A DNA stretch of 64,000 bases from Riptortus pedestris (Eukaryota; Arthropoda; Insecta; Hemiptera; Alydidae): contig CM032230.1 of assembly GCA_019009955.1 (NCBI GenBank), forward strand, positions 130,805,501 through 130,869,500, in the 5' to 3' direction. The position numbers and the translations under genes are program-made. Of the stretch, positions 12,206-21,726 are shown piece by piece. Position 1 is the first letter of the stretch, and every line of letters begins with the position of its first letter. The notes under the pieces were generated by a model. That model worked only from the letters and a program-made list of their open reading frames with translations. It had not been told where the DNA came from and ran no database searches.

Positions 12206-14904
12206 TTTTAACGCTCTAGCTGTCGCAATTTTTGTTTAATCATTAACAAACTCGTTATTTAGACATTCTATTTAATAGGAAAGATCAAGTTCGTTAATGG
12301 TTGAAATCGGACCTGTGGGAGGAGGGTATTAGAAGGGGGGGATTTCGAAAATTTAAAATATCTCCGTTATTATGAATCGTATCGATAAATTGTTAACCAG
12401 ACAGAACCAATTTTACAGCAAATGTAATGTTCTATAGGTAGGATGAAATAATGTAGGCGTAGCATGTACATTAGAAGTCACTTCCACCTGCCAGAATACC
12501 AACTCAGAATAATGTTCTATATATGTTGTTATATACACTTATTCACTATCTTGATTTTTAACCAAGATATTTGCATTTTTTTTTAGTTTTCGGCCTTCAG
12601 TTAAGCCCCTCCCCCTCCTCCTACTGTCATATTATCAATAAGCAGTTGTATTATAAAGCCCATTATTTGAAGTCTAAATACCAAATATTATTCTCATTGA
12701 ACTTTTCACGTTTTGAGGTAAAGACAAATTTTGAGGTGGCGCAAGTGTGAAATCTGCTCTGTTAACACAGCTCCAACGTGAAGGACTTTTTTATCTACCA
12801 TGTATATTAACAGAGATATTTGGATTTTATAGGTTTCCGCTTTCAGTAAACCCCCAGCCCTGCTCATTTCATACTGAGAATAGGCAGTATATCATGAACC
12901 ACTTTATTGGAAGCTTAAATAACTAATATTTTTTTTATTAAACTTTTGCTGTGCAAGATACATGCAAATACGACGTGTGATGTGGACTACATAATTTAAT
13001 ATTTTATGATCTTCATTCGAAATTGTTTATTTGTTGTACACTATACTCGATATTGACCTGTGTCATTCAACACTAAAGTTGATATTAGTTAATGTCTAAA
13101 ATCGTACCCGTTGGGGGGGGGGGTCGAGAAGTGTTGGGAATTCGAAGAATTCAAAATTTCCCTTTTATTTTATAAAGAAATAGAGAATATCTGGTGAGAT
13201 GAGATCACAAGTGTGTTATACCAGCACGAAGGAAATCTGCTTAGTTTACGGAGACCCTTTTTAGCAGATTTCCCTTTTTAATAATTGTAGGGGCTGAGGC
13301 TAAATAAAATCAGTCCCTCCCTGGCTAGTAAAGGGAAGATAACCTGTCCCGATTAGCCTTAGTTGCAAAAAAGACTATAATATTGTTAAGTTGTTATATT
13401 AAGACATGAACTTAACCAGTAATTTTATGTAACACTTATATTTGAAAAGATAAAAGAAATAAACACATGCTAACACTATAACCTATAGTTGATTATCAAC
13501 CTCGACCCGGCTGAGATAGTTTTTGTAAATATAATATGTGACTCACTGGTCCTAGAGGCGGCTAAGCGTCCTTGCAGGCGTTCCACTCATGTTCACTACA
13601 AATTACATTTAACGGTCAAAGCGGGCACACAACAGTTCCTTTTTTAAAATGTTTCTTAGTTTAGGCTCTTGTGAGATACACGCACTTTTTTGATGGTAAC
13701 CTAGCACTAAGATAATTTTTTTATATCATATGTTTTTTCAAGCAATGGTGTTAATTTTATCTATCATATGTTTTTTTTATTTTTTAAAAAAAGTAACCGC
13801 TACAATATATATAAAAAATGATATATAACCTGTAATTATTTAAATAAATAACAAAAAATAATATTCTTATTTCTAAAAATTAGCACCGCTTGTCGGACTT
13901 TCATGCCAAGTTATTTATATTTTAATTTATAGTCAATTCAGTCTAATTTAACTAATTATTGATTTAAGATACACTCATAATTATATTGATATTATATTTT
14001 ACCTTAAAATGGCATGGTGATGTAATATGGTCTCTCTTAAACAATGATATATGCATTTTTGAAAATTGATGTTCCCATAGAGATTTTCATCTAATATTCC
14101 ATTTGTGTTCTTCTCCATTCCTTTGTATATCTCAATTGCTCTGTTTTCGATGTTCTCCAAAGAATAGTTGAGTATTTCAATATGAGTGATTAACTGAACT
14201 GCACAGCTCGCGGCCACTATTTCCAGGCAAAGAACGGAGGAATACAAGAAAATGAAAAAAATTGTATGGGGCAGGAAAGCCAGAGCGAAACCAATAAATG
14301 TCTTCGTGTTGAACGGCATGTAGAAAGGAAGTGGAAGATAAGGGTTGAAAAGAAATTTGGACGAATCTTGGAGAGTTAGCCACTCGATGAAGGGTAACAA
14401 AAAGATATTGAAGATAGCAGAAGTGGACAATATTTTAGTAATAGCTCTGAGGATAAATCTTATCTGGAATACTCTAGTCTTTTTCATTTTGTAATAACTA
14501 TCAAAGGGTTTCTCAGATTTGTATTTAAATATGCCATTTCTTATTATTTTAGTAGCTTCGTTAAGGCTTTTGTCGGTTGAGTGTTTTATAATTGGTAATA
14601 CCATAGCCAGAAGCAGAAATGTCACGGGGTTGATAAATTTTATCAAGATGTCTTTTTGGTCGAATGTGATATAAATAGTGTATCCAGCTGTGATAAATAA
14701 GAATATGTATAAACCGTACTGAAATGCTAAAAGAAAAACGCTCAAGATAAAATGACTTAAAGGTGTTTTAGGAATAATCCAGCCAGTAAAAATTAATGCA
14801 GTTCTGTTTTCCACAGTAAAGTCGTGTGTAATGTCTTCATCCATGTTTGTTTGGGAATTTGAGCATACACTTCGACGTGGCGTATTTACAGATTCTTTAG
14901 CCAT
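3510..14904 (-). CDS. OR-A: odorant receptor (7tm_6 family), complete five-exon gene
   Basis: Joined exons 14904-14003, 11933-11834, 8842-8747, 4913-4755 and 3551-3510 give an open 432-codon frame, the usual length for insect odorant receptors. These proteins are seven-helix ligand-gated cation channel subunits that work with Orco in olfactory neuron dendrites, with an intracellular N-terminus. Hydrophobic segments fall at about residues 48-72, 84-105, 152-172, 203-235, 310-333, 340-366 and near the C-terminus. Family signatures are the C-x(3)-C-L-x(5)-HHHAIL stretch before TM5, CYVGQVITDK after TM6, and PWPQC...FK..LKIM...KPI..K..GF..IS.L.TFGN leading to the short last exon. Start: Met at 14904 lies 16 nt inside a splice acceptor (exon edge 14920), so an upstream exon exists; it is either 5' UTR or codes a few extra residues, because the frame is open back to the acceptor. 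OR-B repeats the same structure. The ligand is unknown. The introns hold many transposon insertions. Confidence 0.9.
3830..3960 (+). repeat. SINE remnant in OR-A intron 4
   Basis: Decayed copy of the tRNA-derived SINE described at 30163. The 3' portion (…GGATGTTAATAAGC then AAT-rich tail, ending in TTACTTAATAG) is the clearest part. Confidence 0.4.
4097..4690. mobile_element. Two facing decayed HINE-like copies
   Basis: A minus-oriented 3' end (AAAAGTCC...CTCAGGGGCTG) begins at 4097, and a plus-oriented 3' end with a good hairpin and GTGACGGACTTTT ends at about 4690. Between them lie decayed element bodies. The same arrangement occurs in OR-B intron 4 (about 30810-32030), so it predates the duplication of the two genes. 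Confidence 0.6.
4755..4913 (-). CDS. OR-A exon 4 (loop to TM7)
   Basis: 159 nt, phase 0 at both ends, between acceptor TTCCAG and donor AAT|GTAAGT. It encodes 53 residues with the PWPQC, LKIM and KPIIFKARGF motifs typical of the receptor C-terminal region. Confidence 0.92.
5160..5250 (+). repeat. SINE fragment
   Basis: The 'ctggctaggaaagaatggta...' segment corresponds to the middle part of the SINE family. A copy sits at the matching place in OR-B intron 3 (about 32465-32550). Confidence 0.4.
5476..6604. mobile_element. Insertion of about 1.1 kb in OR-A intron 3, type unknown
   Basis: Aligning OR-A and OR-B introns by eye, the sequences match up to about 5475/33076 and resume at about 6605/33077, so this stretch is absent from OR-B. 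I recognise no coding domain or terminal repeat. It contains AT-rich tandem copies at 5790-5935 and a 15-bp minisatellite at 6236-6298. Confidence 0.5.
6236..6298 (+). repeat. 15-bp minisatellite
   Basis: About four to five head-to-tail copies of a TATGAAGCGGTTATC-like unit. On the minus strand the unit reads as repeated (N)RFIDNR, but no gene context supports coding. Confidence 0.7.
6905..7673 (-). pseudogene. Penelope-like element fragment, left arm of inverted pair
   Basis: Minus-strand remnant of a Penelope-like retroelement. From 7673 down it encodes the C-terminal reverse-transcriptase tail with LGHAVYRKP and HHHPAQKNG (typical YRKP...HP motifs of this group). An internal deletion of about 220 bp relative to the right arm removes the linker and shifts the frame. 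After that the GIY-YIG endonuclease end is readable again at 7400-6990, starting at the INTRVAEH part. The 3' noncoding end stops at about 6905. It lies in OR-A intron 3 and is absent from OR-B. Confidence 0.85.
7674..8500 (+). pseudogene. Penelope-like element fragment, right arm of inverted pair
   Basis: The frame 7674-8411 encodes about 245 residues: a Lys-rich linker (residues 20-40), then a GIY-YIG nuclease domain beginning GIYSIPCSCGSEYIGQTGR at about residues 92-110, with R and EH residues further on (TRVAEH) and a following acidic helix. In Penelope-like elements this domain follows the reverse transcriptase and nicks target DNA. The polymerase is missing here, so this is a 5'-truncated copy. 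It is head to head with the left arm, and the junction is at 7673/7674. The shared 3' sequence ends at about 8500. Confidence 0.88.
8414..8447 (+). ncRNA. Possible hammerhead ribozyme remnant in Penelope-like tail
   Basis: Just after the endonuclease stop codon, a CCGAGGA / GAAA pair flanks a GCTAG...CTAGC stem. The left arm has CTGAGGA at the same place (about 6953-6984, minus). Hammerhead motifs are known in Penelope-like elements, but the third helix and a cleavage site are not shown here. Confidence 0.3.
8747..8842 (-). CDS. OR-A exon 3 (TM6)
   Basis: 96 nt, phase 0 at both ends, between acceptor TTCCACAG and donor AAG|GTAAAT. It encodes DPSKNIPLLIILLAEV... ending CYVGQVITDK, the conserved end of helix 6 in this family. 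Confidence 0.9.
8885..9715 (+). mobile_element. Helitron fragment with internal tandem units
   Basis: 5'-truncated copy of the Helitron best seen at 22651. It starts at the 'ttgtttgttacc' segment and includes about three ~280-300 bp units with the 'aacaggagt', 'gcacataacaaaagtt' and 'cttttgtcgtatac' blocks. It lies in OR-A intron 2. No coding capacity was seen. Confidence 0.65.
9716..10090. other. AT-rich intron sequence, nothing recognised
   Basis: Part of OR-A intron 2. No coding similarity, repeat unit or boundary could be recognised. Confidence 0.4.
10091..10520 (+). mobile_element. Helitron internal fragment
   Basis: One and a half of the ~300-bp internal units of the 22651 Helitron family, including the 'gacgaacaggagtgggg' and 'acataacaaaagttg' blocks. 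The hairpin end is missing. Confidence 0.55.
10530..11020 (+). pseudogene. GIY-YIG endonuclease remnant of a second Penelope-like element
   Basis: From about 10612 the frame reads NRVYKITCSCNNTYVGQTGRKLKTRY, a GIY-YIG start of the Penelope type. After a frameshift near 10710 it continues as SNFANHLNDHCHDPTSI... and a polar tail to 11020. The sequence differs clearly from the element at 7674, so it is another lineage. The downstream sequence to about 11460, with a 'gacgggcttgaagatgg' stretch, probably belongs to its 3' end. Confidence 0.7.
11470..11833. other. Intron sequence with decayed repeat
   Basis: Between the Penelope remnant and OR-A exon 2. About 11570-11700 resembles the middle of the HINE-like family in inverted orientation; the rest shows nothing recognisable. 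Confidence 0.35.
11834..11933 (-). CDS. OR-A exon 2 (TM5)
   Basis: 100 nt between acceptor TTTCCAG and donor GAG|GTATAG. The first base completes the codon split after exon 1, then the frame reads FKTAISSYLEAINAAG and a hydrophobic segment. Too short to show as a free-standing ORF. Confidence 0.9.
12041..12790 (+). mobile_element. HINE-like element, old full-length copy
   Basis: Starts with the AGCAGATTTCCC subterminal repeat, has the (TA)n tract at about 12172-12200 and ends with a decayed hairpin and AAGGACTTTT. It lies in OR-A intron 1. OR-B intron 1 carries the same copy without its 5' part (37205-37440), so the insertion is older than the gene duplication. Confidence 0.75.
12791..13299. 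other. Decayed HINE-like bodies in OR-A intron 1
   Basis: Contains C-rich and G-rich stretches and a 3' subterminal repeat (GGAAATCTGCTTAGTTTACG at about 13230) from older HINE-like copies. No gene seen. Confidence 0.4.
13300..13405 (+). repeat. SINE fragment
   Basis: 'CCTGGCTAGTAAAGGG' followed by the 'cctgtcccgattagcc...gcaaaaa' segment, the 3' half of the SINE described at 30163. The sequence just upstream is found inverted at about 34195-34250. Confidence 0.45.
13406..14002. other. OR-A intron 1, no feature recognised
   Basis: AT-rich sequence. The part next to exon 1 (about 13880-14002) aligns with 39710-39851 in OR-B; the rest has no counterpart I could identify. Confidence 0.4.
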
Positions 14905-14920
14905 AACTTCTGCTTTGATC
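14003..14920 (-). CDS. OR-A exon 1 (coding from 14904)
   Basis: 902 coding nt for residues 1-300 plus two bases, covering the N-terminus and TM1-TM4. The donor AAG|GTAAAA is at 14002/14001. A T-rich acceptor ending ACAG precedes base 14920. Confidence 0.92.
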
Positions 14921-15134
14921 CTGTAAAAAAAAATAGAAAAATGTTTTGAGTGTTAGTCTTACACTGATTATCAAAGAGAAAAAACTCATTAAAATACTTC
15001 GTAATTAATAATAATATATCCTGATAAAATATTACACCCATCACTTGAATCTCGAGAACTCAGTCCATTTCCTTTTCTATTTACTACGTTCGTTAATTAT
15101 ATATTTACAATGAAATGTCTACAACCCTAGGTGT

Positions 15135-15279
15135 TGTTGTAGATCAGATGTTTTGTTTTTCATATGCCTGGGAAATCATATGTGTAGTAGGTTAAGAGAT
15201 ACATGAGTGAAACATGGTGTTAATATAAGGTTTGTTGTTAAAAGTAGTATTCTATTATAAGTAAATAGTAAACATAGCA
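15135..15279 (+). repeat. 5' LTR
   Basis: TG...CA ends. Matches 17303-17462 across most of its length, with a few indels. Confidence 0.85.
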
Positions 15280-15551
15280 GTGGCGACGTGGACTTGAAGA
15301 AGAAAGGCCCAGGTAAAACTAAAGTTAGCCTGGAGGAAGAAGATGAGCAAAACCACGTGGTCCTGGAAGATAGGTTATGCTCGAGGTTTAAATGCGTGAA
15401 GTTCAATTCGCAGAACATGGACATCGAGGTATGGTACTTCACGTTTTTTTAATAGTTTGAAGTTGGCCAAGGTAAAGCCGGAGGATTCTAAAAAGTCTTG
15501 ATTCTTTGTTTATTGAATGTTTAGACACATCATTACTTGGGGATTTGTTAA

Positions 15552-16385
15552 CCCTCCAGAACTCGCATCAAAATGAGTGACCTGAGAACTCGCGTGTGAG
15601 AATTTTTCTACGCCGACTATTTACCTCAAAAATTGTTTGTAGATAAAATATTTTCAAAAAAAAAAAAAATGTTATTTTTTATAAACATCAAATACTAAAA
15701 TAAAATAATAATATTACTGAAAATGTATCGTACAGGTATTCCGTTTTGGAGAAACATTAGTCAAGCAACTTTAAAAGCTACATAACTAATTAAAATTTTG
15801 TTCTCCACAAAAGTGACAACAAAGGAATGTTCATTACAAACTGTTTATCTACATGTTCGGCAACTCTTTTTGGTTTGGGACTCTTGGTCTTTCTCCTCGG
15901 ACAATAGGCACAAAACTGCGACGTGGTACTAGAACCAAAACATTTTCCTCTTCTACGCCAGCAATTATTTCCATTTAGTTTCTTTCTAATACGGGCATGG
16001 TGGTCAGCTGTGTTGATCAGGTGAGGTTTGATAAGTTCCAGAGCCTAAAAACATTTTTCGGTAAATCACCTAAACGACTCGTTTGGTGAGAAGAAATCTC
16101 GTATTAAAAAAGAAAAAAAGTTCCACCGGAACTCTCTTGATGAGAAGAACACTCACAGTAAACCAAAAAGCGTTCCGCGAGAACCCCTCTCAGTGAGAAA
16201 TACTCACACTTTACTTACTCCGGCTGATTAAGTTTGTCCTGGCGACAGTCAGTTGATATTAAGGATTGGGAGTCAACAAGAGTGGTAAGAGAATGAAAGG
16301 GTCACACTTTCACCAAAGACGTATTATAATGGACATAACTTTTTTCTTCGGAGTGTATTTTGCTCACAGCGCGAGTTCTGGAGGG
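15552..16385. mobile_element. piggyBac-type nonautonomous element
   Basis: An 834-bp element flanked by TTAA at 15548-15551 and 16386-16389, with a perfect 15-bp terminal inverted repeat CCCTCCAGAACTCGC. Further GAGAACTCG-like motifs lie inside the ends. On the minus strand at about 16050-15790 there is an open, Arg/Lys- and Cys-containing stretch that could be a transposase C-terminus remnant, but I do not recognise it firmly. It sits inside the Gypsy element. Confidence 0.88.
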
Positions 16386-16407
16386 TTAAACTTATGCAAA
16401 CCAAAGT

Positions 16408-16440
16408 CTACCCAGGAGATGACTAAAATGAGGTCCGTTC

Positions 16441-16506
<66 letters not shown>

Positions 16507-16940
16507 TTGTCTGTTAACGCTCTAGCGGTAGCAATTTTTGTTTGATCGTTACCAATTTCGATATTTAAACGTTTTATGTAAAAAAGACAGATCATGTTCG
16601 TTAACGGCTGAAATCGGACCAGTGGGAGGGGGGGATTTAGAGGGGGGATTTTCGAAAATTCGAAATATCTCCGTTACCATACGTCGGATCAAAACATTGA
16701 ATGAAACCAATCTTATTGTAAATTAAATTTACTATAAATATTGTTCTATACATTTATTCTCTATCTTGAATGTTAACCGAGATATTTGCATTTTTATTGA
16801 ATATGGACCGATAGGAGTGGATGGATGAAGGGACTGAGTTTCTCGCCAAAAGCTAGTTCAGCCCTTTGCCGTAACTGTTCGGCTCTGGTATGGAGATTTC
16901 TCTATTGTATAACTTCACGTGGGAAATCTGCTTAGTTTTG
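16408..16940 (+). mobile_element. HINE-like element, 5'-truncated
   Basis: Begins inside the conserved 5' half (CTACCCAGGAGATGAC), has (TA)n at about 16447-16501 and ends with GGGAAATCTGCTTAG; the 3' hairpin is lost. It is nested in the Gypsy element. Confidence 0.75.
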
Positions 16941-16949
16941 GGGTTAGTA

Positions 16950-17302
16950 AAGGTCCTTCTTACGTACCTATGTGGAGGCGCACACAAAAAAAAAAAAAAT
17001 CTGAAAAATCCATGGTGTGCAAAATGTAAACGGAGGGGACAACGCATTACTAGAAATTGCAAACAGAATAAAAATATACACGAGTTGGAGGCTGTTAGAG
17101 TCGATAGTAGTTCCAAAATGCTTCGCGGTATCATCGTATAACTTTGTTAACAAGTCATTGAGTAGTGTTCCCCGTTTAACAATGAAACTATATATGAATA
17201 ATAAGAGGGAAGCGATGCAATTCGATACTGGGCGTTGTGTTTCCATAATGTCTGAAACTACATGGAAAAATGTGAGAAAATTTGAACTAATTCCCAGTAA
17301 CA
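16950..17302 (+). pseudogene. Gypsy gag-pol fragment: zinc knuckle and protease
   Basis: In the frame of 16890-17141 it reads CGGAHKKK...CAKCKRRGQRITRNCKQ, a degenerate double CCHC knuckle as at the end of Gypsy gag. After a frame change, 17149-17302 gives VPRLTMKLYMNNKREAMQFDTG, the aspartic protease start with the DTG active site (DTGR instead of the usual DTGA). Reverse transcriptase, RNase H and integrase are missing. Confidence 0.75.
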
Positions 17303-17462
17303 TGTTGCAGACCAGATTTTTTGTTGTTCATATGTTTGGGAGATCATAAGTGTTGTAGGTTGAGAAATGCATGAGAAAACATGAAGTTAATACAAAGTTT
17401 GTTGTTAAAAGTAGAAAGTAAGTGTCTATTCTATTACAAGAAAGTTAATTGTAAATATAACA
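17303..17462 (+). repeat. 3' LTR
   Basis: Partner of 15135-15279, TG...CA ends, followed by the GGTGT duplication. Confidence 0.85.
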
Positions 17463-17467
17463 GGTGT

Positions 17468-18194
17468 ATTAGTGAAACCAGAATTTACATTTTTTTGAGA
17501 GTAGTAAAGTATATGAAGATACCTAAGAGAGTTCAAAAATAAATCATAAATACATTTGTTTCTTTTGGACATAATTTATAATATCTTTTGATAAACTAGA
17601 AGTCCTCTGCATAAAGTAAAGATATTTCCCTAGTGCTGGAAATTCGATTTTCAAGTTTTCTACTTATAAAAAACCTATGCAACGATAACTTCAAATTTAA
17701 GTTAGACATGAAATGATTAGTGATACAACAAGTAAAATTCCTTTGAGGAGTGGGGCTTAACTGAAGGCTGACAAGAAAAAAAAACAAATATCATCGGTTA
17801 TTATTTAAATTATAGAAACTGGAGTTATTATTATTTAATTTGATTCAAATTAATTAAATATGACCCGCATAATGGAGGGAGTTTAGTGAAAACTAAAAAA
17901 AATGGAAACATATTTAATATTCTGAGTTGGTATTCTTTAGATTAGGTACAAACATATATTTTTAATTTTTGAGATAGAGAAAAAATGTATAACCCAACAT
18001 TCCGAAAATTAAATGTTTGATACAACTCATAATAATGGGAATATTTTGGATTTCTGATAAGTATAATATATATGTATTCATAGGAGTATATTATTGTACT
18101 AGTAAGACCAAAAAACTATACACAACTAATCCTGTTAATGAATGTTTTACGACTGTTTGTTCGTTCATTATTCCAGAAATTCTAATATGGACGT

Positions 18195-18197
<3 letters not shown>
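17468..18197. other. Duplicated spacer upstream of OR-A
   Basis: Matches about 40985-41420 and on, upstream of OR-B. No reading frame or regulatory motif could be supported. Confidence 0.5.

Positions 18198-18247
<50 letters not shown>
18198..18247. repeat. (TA)n microsatellite
   Basis: About 25 uninterrupted TA units. The counterpart upstream of OR-B is at 42003-42041. Confidence 0.9.
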
Positions 18248-18252
<5 letters not shown>

Positions 18253-18310
18253 AAAAATTTCCTATTTGTTCTTACGTTTAAAGGAGAAGGGAGGATACTT
18301 CATATTGTAT

Positions 18311-18774
18311 AAAAGACCTTCAAGCAGGAGCTGCGTAAACAAACCAGATTTCCGATGTGCTGGTTTGTGACACTACTAACCTTGTTTGCAATTTCTAAAA
18401 TCCGAAGTGCAGAAGTGAGGGCTTACTGAAGGCTGTGAACAAGAAAGTACTTATAACTCTCTTAATATTTGGGTGGATAGAAAATGTATAGATCAACAAT
18501 TGCAGACCATCAAAAGTTTAACAAGATGGGTTCTATTACATTTTTCGATACGACTCATAATAACGGAAATATTATGACATTATTATGTCCCGATTAGCCT
18601 AAGTTGCAAAAAGTGGACGTTAATAAATAAATATGCATTTTCGAACTTGCAGGAACCGACATATATATAAATGGACATTATTTTCTTCATCTAATTCGAA
18701 GGATCGATGGACACTTAAGGAAATTTAAAAAAAATTGCGCCATGATTACAATTTCAATAGCAGGGAAATCTGCT
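18311..18774 (-). mobile_element. HINE-like element, old copy
   Basis: Minus orientation: a decayed hairpin end at 18311 (CAGGAGCTGCGTAAAC) and a 5' end GGGAAATCTGCT at 18763-18774. A short SINE piece is inside at about 18585-18635. The second unit has the same insertion at 42114-42536, so it predates the duplication. Confidence 0.65.
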
Positions 18775-18906
18775 AAAATTAGCCTGCCTAAAAAATCATT
18801 CAAAAATCCCATAATGAGTTCTATCTCGATAGCTGAGTTTTCTTGCGGAAAAACTGTTATAAGAGTGTAAATAGATATATACATATATGTACTTATATAT
18901 ATAATT

Positions 18907-19130
18907 GTGTTGATTCTTTTTGGAGTTTTGGTCAATGTTGGTGAAAAAACTTAGTTTATGCCGATATTTCGAGAATCTTTATTTTCTCTTCTTCAGGGCA
19001 AGACTAAAGATAGTTTTTAGGTATCTTTAGTCTTCCCCTGAAGAAGAGAAAATAAAGATTCTCGAAATATCGGCATAAACTAAGATTTATTCACTAACAT
19101 CGACCAAAACTCCAAAAAGAATAACAACAC
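18907..19130. repeat. Near-perfect 224-bp palindrome with Penelope-like tail motifs
   Basis: Arms 18907-19012 and 19022-19130 are inverted copies with few differences and a 9-nt spacer. Each arm contains CTGAAGA...GAAA around a GAGAA/TTCTC stem, the form of the hammerhead-like tails of Penelope-like elements. The corresponding spot in the second unit carries a different insertion (about 42620-43020). Confidence 0.85.
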
Positions 19131-19149
19131 TATATATGTATATATATAT

Positions 19150-21199
19150 ATGATCTACACTTATGAATATACATTTTAAGTTGAGTTCCTCGTTCGGACA
19201 TAAGGCGGCTGCGCTGAATAAAAAAGTATGGCAGCTTGCTTTTATTATTTTTTTTTGAAGCGTGCTTGTCTCATGAAATGAAGAAAGTTTTCTAGGAATA
19301 AATTGGGGCTATTTTTTATTTTTCACTAGTCCTATGTGCCATGGTGGTCGAGATTTGATTTTTTTGAAAATGAACCAAAATTTTACATTTGCATGGTCAA
19401 AATCGTTTAGCTTGTCTCTTTATGAGCCGCAAATATCTTTTGTTTTATACCTCAATGTATCATTATTCTTAGTAAATCTTTAATTGAGAAAATTAATATC
19501 AAGAAAGTGATTCATAGAAAGTGTTCGAAGTCATAGAATTTTGTGAATGCTAAATAGAAAAATAAATTCATTAAATATTGTTAAGACAAAAAACGAAACA
19601 AAGACTGAATTTTGAAATTGCTTTCTTTTAAATCAAATTTTGCTGAACGTTTTTTAGATACACCCCTTCCAAAGGCATTCTATATCACTTCCCTACATAG
19701 GTAATGAAAATTTAAAGATAGAATAGCACAATAGAATATTGAGTTTTTTTTTGGTGAGAAATTGAAAATGGGAGACCGCCACGCGCAGCCCTGTTTAGTA
19801 TCTAGATTTTCTTTTTGTGATTACAAATTTGGTAGTTAATCAGTCATCTAAGGAATTCGGGTAGGTTTGGCTCACCTCGGAACAGCCCAGAGTGAGAGGA
19901 GGTTATTCTGTTTGCCAGGAATTGATCTGATAGAATGGCCAGTGTAAGAACGAGATTGGACAGAATCATTCAATTCAATCTCAGAATTATAATTTCCTGC
20001 AGAGCCTACTAAGGAATTAATTACACAATGAACCTGTCATTAATCCAGTCAACCTATGATAACCTCATTGTAATTAATTTCTCGTGAATACTCAATCTTG
20101 GATTCTTAGATATAATTATTGGTGACTGCTGGTGGGCCTAAATTTTGCACTCAACAGGAAGTAGGCTGTCGTTTTACATTTTTAAATTTCAAATCTTTTT
20201 GCCCTTTGTATACTATTTGATCCATGGAAACGACTTGGAGATTGATTGACTTGTAATCTTGTTGACAATATTTCTTTTCCTTCATTCGGTCAATGAATTC
20301 TGACATAAGGAATTTACGGAGGAACTTTTAAAACTACACCATTATCAGGTTAGGTTTTTGGGAACTGGTTTTCTGATTTTTTTTTTTAAGAGATTTGCGA
20401 GGATAAGTGAATTTTTATTTTCTTGAAAACTATGATAAATGACAACGCTCATAAAATAAAAATTATCAGTATGTTCTCATTACTGTAGATGTTTATTCCT
20501 ATTTTTGCTCTCTTGGTCAGTATTCTACAGAAATAAAGCTTAAGTTACACTCATATTGCCCAATAAAATACCATCATCATTCAGCCTCAAATGATTTCCC
20601 GGGCGAAGCCGGGTACCTTTGCTAGCATTATTTTATAGGCATAAAATAGAATGAATAATATATTTGATTTTACTGTCTATAGCTCAACACTGAAAATTTG
20701 CATACAATTTGAACCAGAAACTTAAATTTTTGCCTAAAAAAAAGTAATTCTACTGATCTAAAAAAAGTTGTCTATTCAAAAAGCAAACGGGTGTTAAATC
20801 TCTGGAAGCCGGCGCGGCATGCTGAAAGTTTTCGAAACCAACCAATGTCAGTGAGTCAGAATATTAAGATAATTTATTTTCCCGAATGGAAAGCAATAAT
20901 TTTGAAAACTGATTGGGCATTAAATTCAGGGGTGTACATTTATAAATTTACGATATAAATATGTGTTATTAATGTTACATTTGAGACCTGCGTTTGTGCA
21001 TAATTCACAATTTTCTAAAATTATAGCAATTTTGTTAAGAAAAATATATGAGGCTGAATGGTTTTCTCCAAATCAGCTGATTGGATAAAATAGTGCTCGT
21101 GTGTGTGTGACTTGCAACCATTGTGTTCTTTGGGAATCTGCTCTTGTCATATTACTACACCCTCCGAAATCCAAGGGAGTTGTGTGACGATTTCATAAA
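19150..21199. other. Long conserved noncoding duplicated block
   Basis: Matches 43030-44850 with high identity, and 20860-21190 also matches 48560-48970. No coding frame is shared between the copies. It contains a Helitron 3' end. Confidence 0.6.
20400..20625 (+). mobile_element. Helitron 3' end
   Basis: CCCGGGCGAAGCCGGG forms a 5-bp stem at 20598-20613. CTAG follows at 20622-20625, the usual Helitron 3' arrangement. The copy in unit 2 ends at 44294. The left limit is uncertain. Confidence 0.65.
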
Positions 21200-21726
21200 A
21201 AAAAAGTCCGTCACGCAGGGGCTGCGTAAACTAAGCAAATTTACCACGTAAAGTTATACAATAGAGGGATCACCATACGAGTGCCGAACAGTTACGGAAA
21301 CGGCCGAGCTAGCTTTCGGCTGGAACCATAGCTCGTCCGTTACACTTTATACAAATGCAAATATCTCGGTTAATATTGAAGATAGAGAATACATGTATAT
21401 AACAATACTTATAGTAAATTTAATTTACAATAAGATTAGTTCTATACAATTTTTGGATCCACCGTATAGTAACGGAGATATTTCGAATTTTCGAAATTCC
21501 CTTTCTCTAACCCCCCTCTTCCACTAGTCCGATTTTAGCCGTTAATGAATTAAACAAAAATTGCGACCGCTAGAGTGTTAACAGACATATATATATATAT
21601 ATAGTTTTGAACGGACCTCATTTTCGTCATCTCCTGGGTAGGATCGATGGACTTTTGAAGAAAATTTTCGAAAATCGCGTCATGAGTACGACCTCAATAG
21701 CTGATTTCATTTAAGGAAAATCTGCT
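21200..21726 (-). mobile_element. HINE-like element in unit 1 only
   Basis: Minus orientation with an intact hairpin end, short (TA)n at 21585-21602 and 5' end at about 21726. Unit 2 at about 44843-44850 is an empty site with only a run of four A at the junction, so the insertion followed the duplication and used a T-run. Confidence 0.85.

Larger units (their letters stand above)
15135..17462 (+). mobile_element. Gypsy-type LTR retrotransposon, deleted, with nested insertions
   Basis: A 5' LTR at 15135-15279 and a 3' LTR at 17303-17462 both begin TGTTG and end CA. They are flanked by GGTGT at 15130-15134 and 17463-17467, a 5-bp target duplication. The matching place upstream of OR-B (about 40980) is an empty site reading straight through. 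A TGGCGACGTGGAC primer-binding-like site follows the 5' LTR, then a short gag-like stretch. A piggyBac-type element (15552-16385) and a HINE-like copy (about 16408-16940) interrupt it. After them come a zinc knuckle and a protease core. Most of pol is missing. Confidence 0.85.

Noticed and set aside
15176..15442. Minus-strand open frame as a gene
   Set aside because: It lies across the 5' LTR and gag-like start of the Gypsy element in antisense.
16266..16517. Open frames ending in Ile-Tyr repeats (also at 18017, 23652, 35445, 36703, 47038)
   Set aside because: The repeats are (TA)n tracts read as protein; flanking residues match transposon ends.
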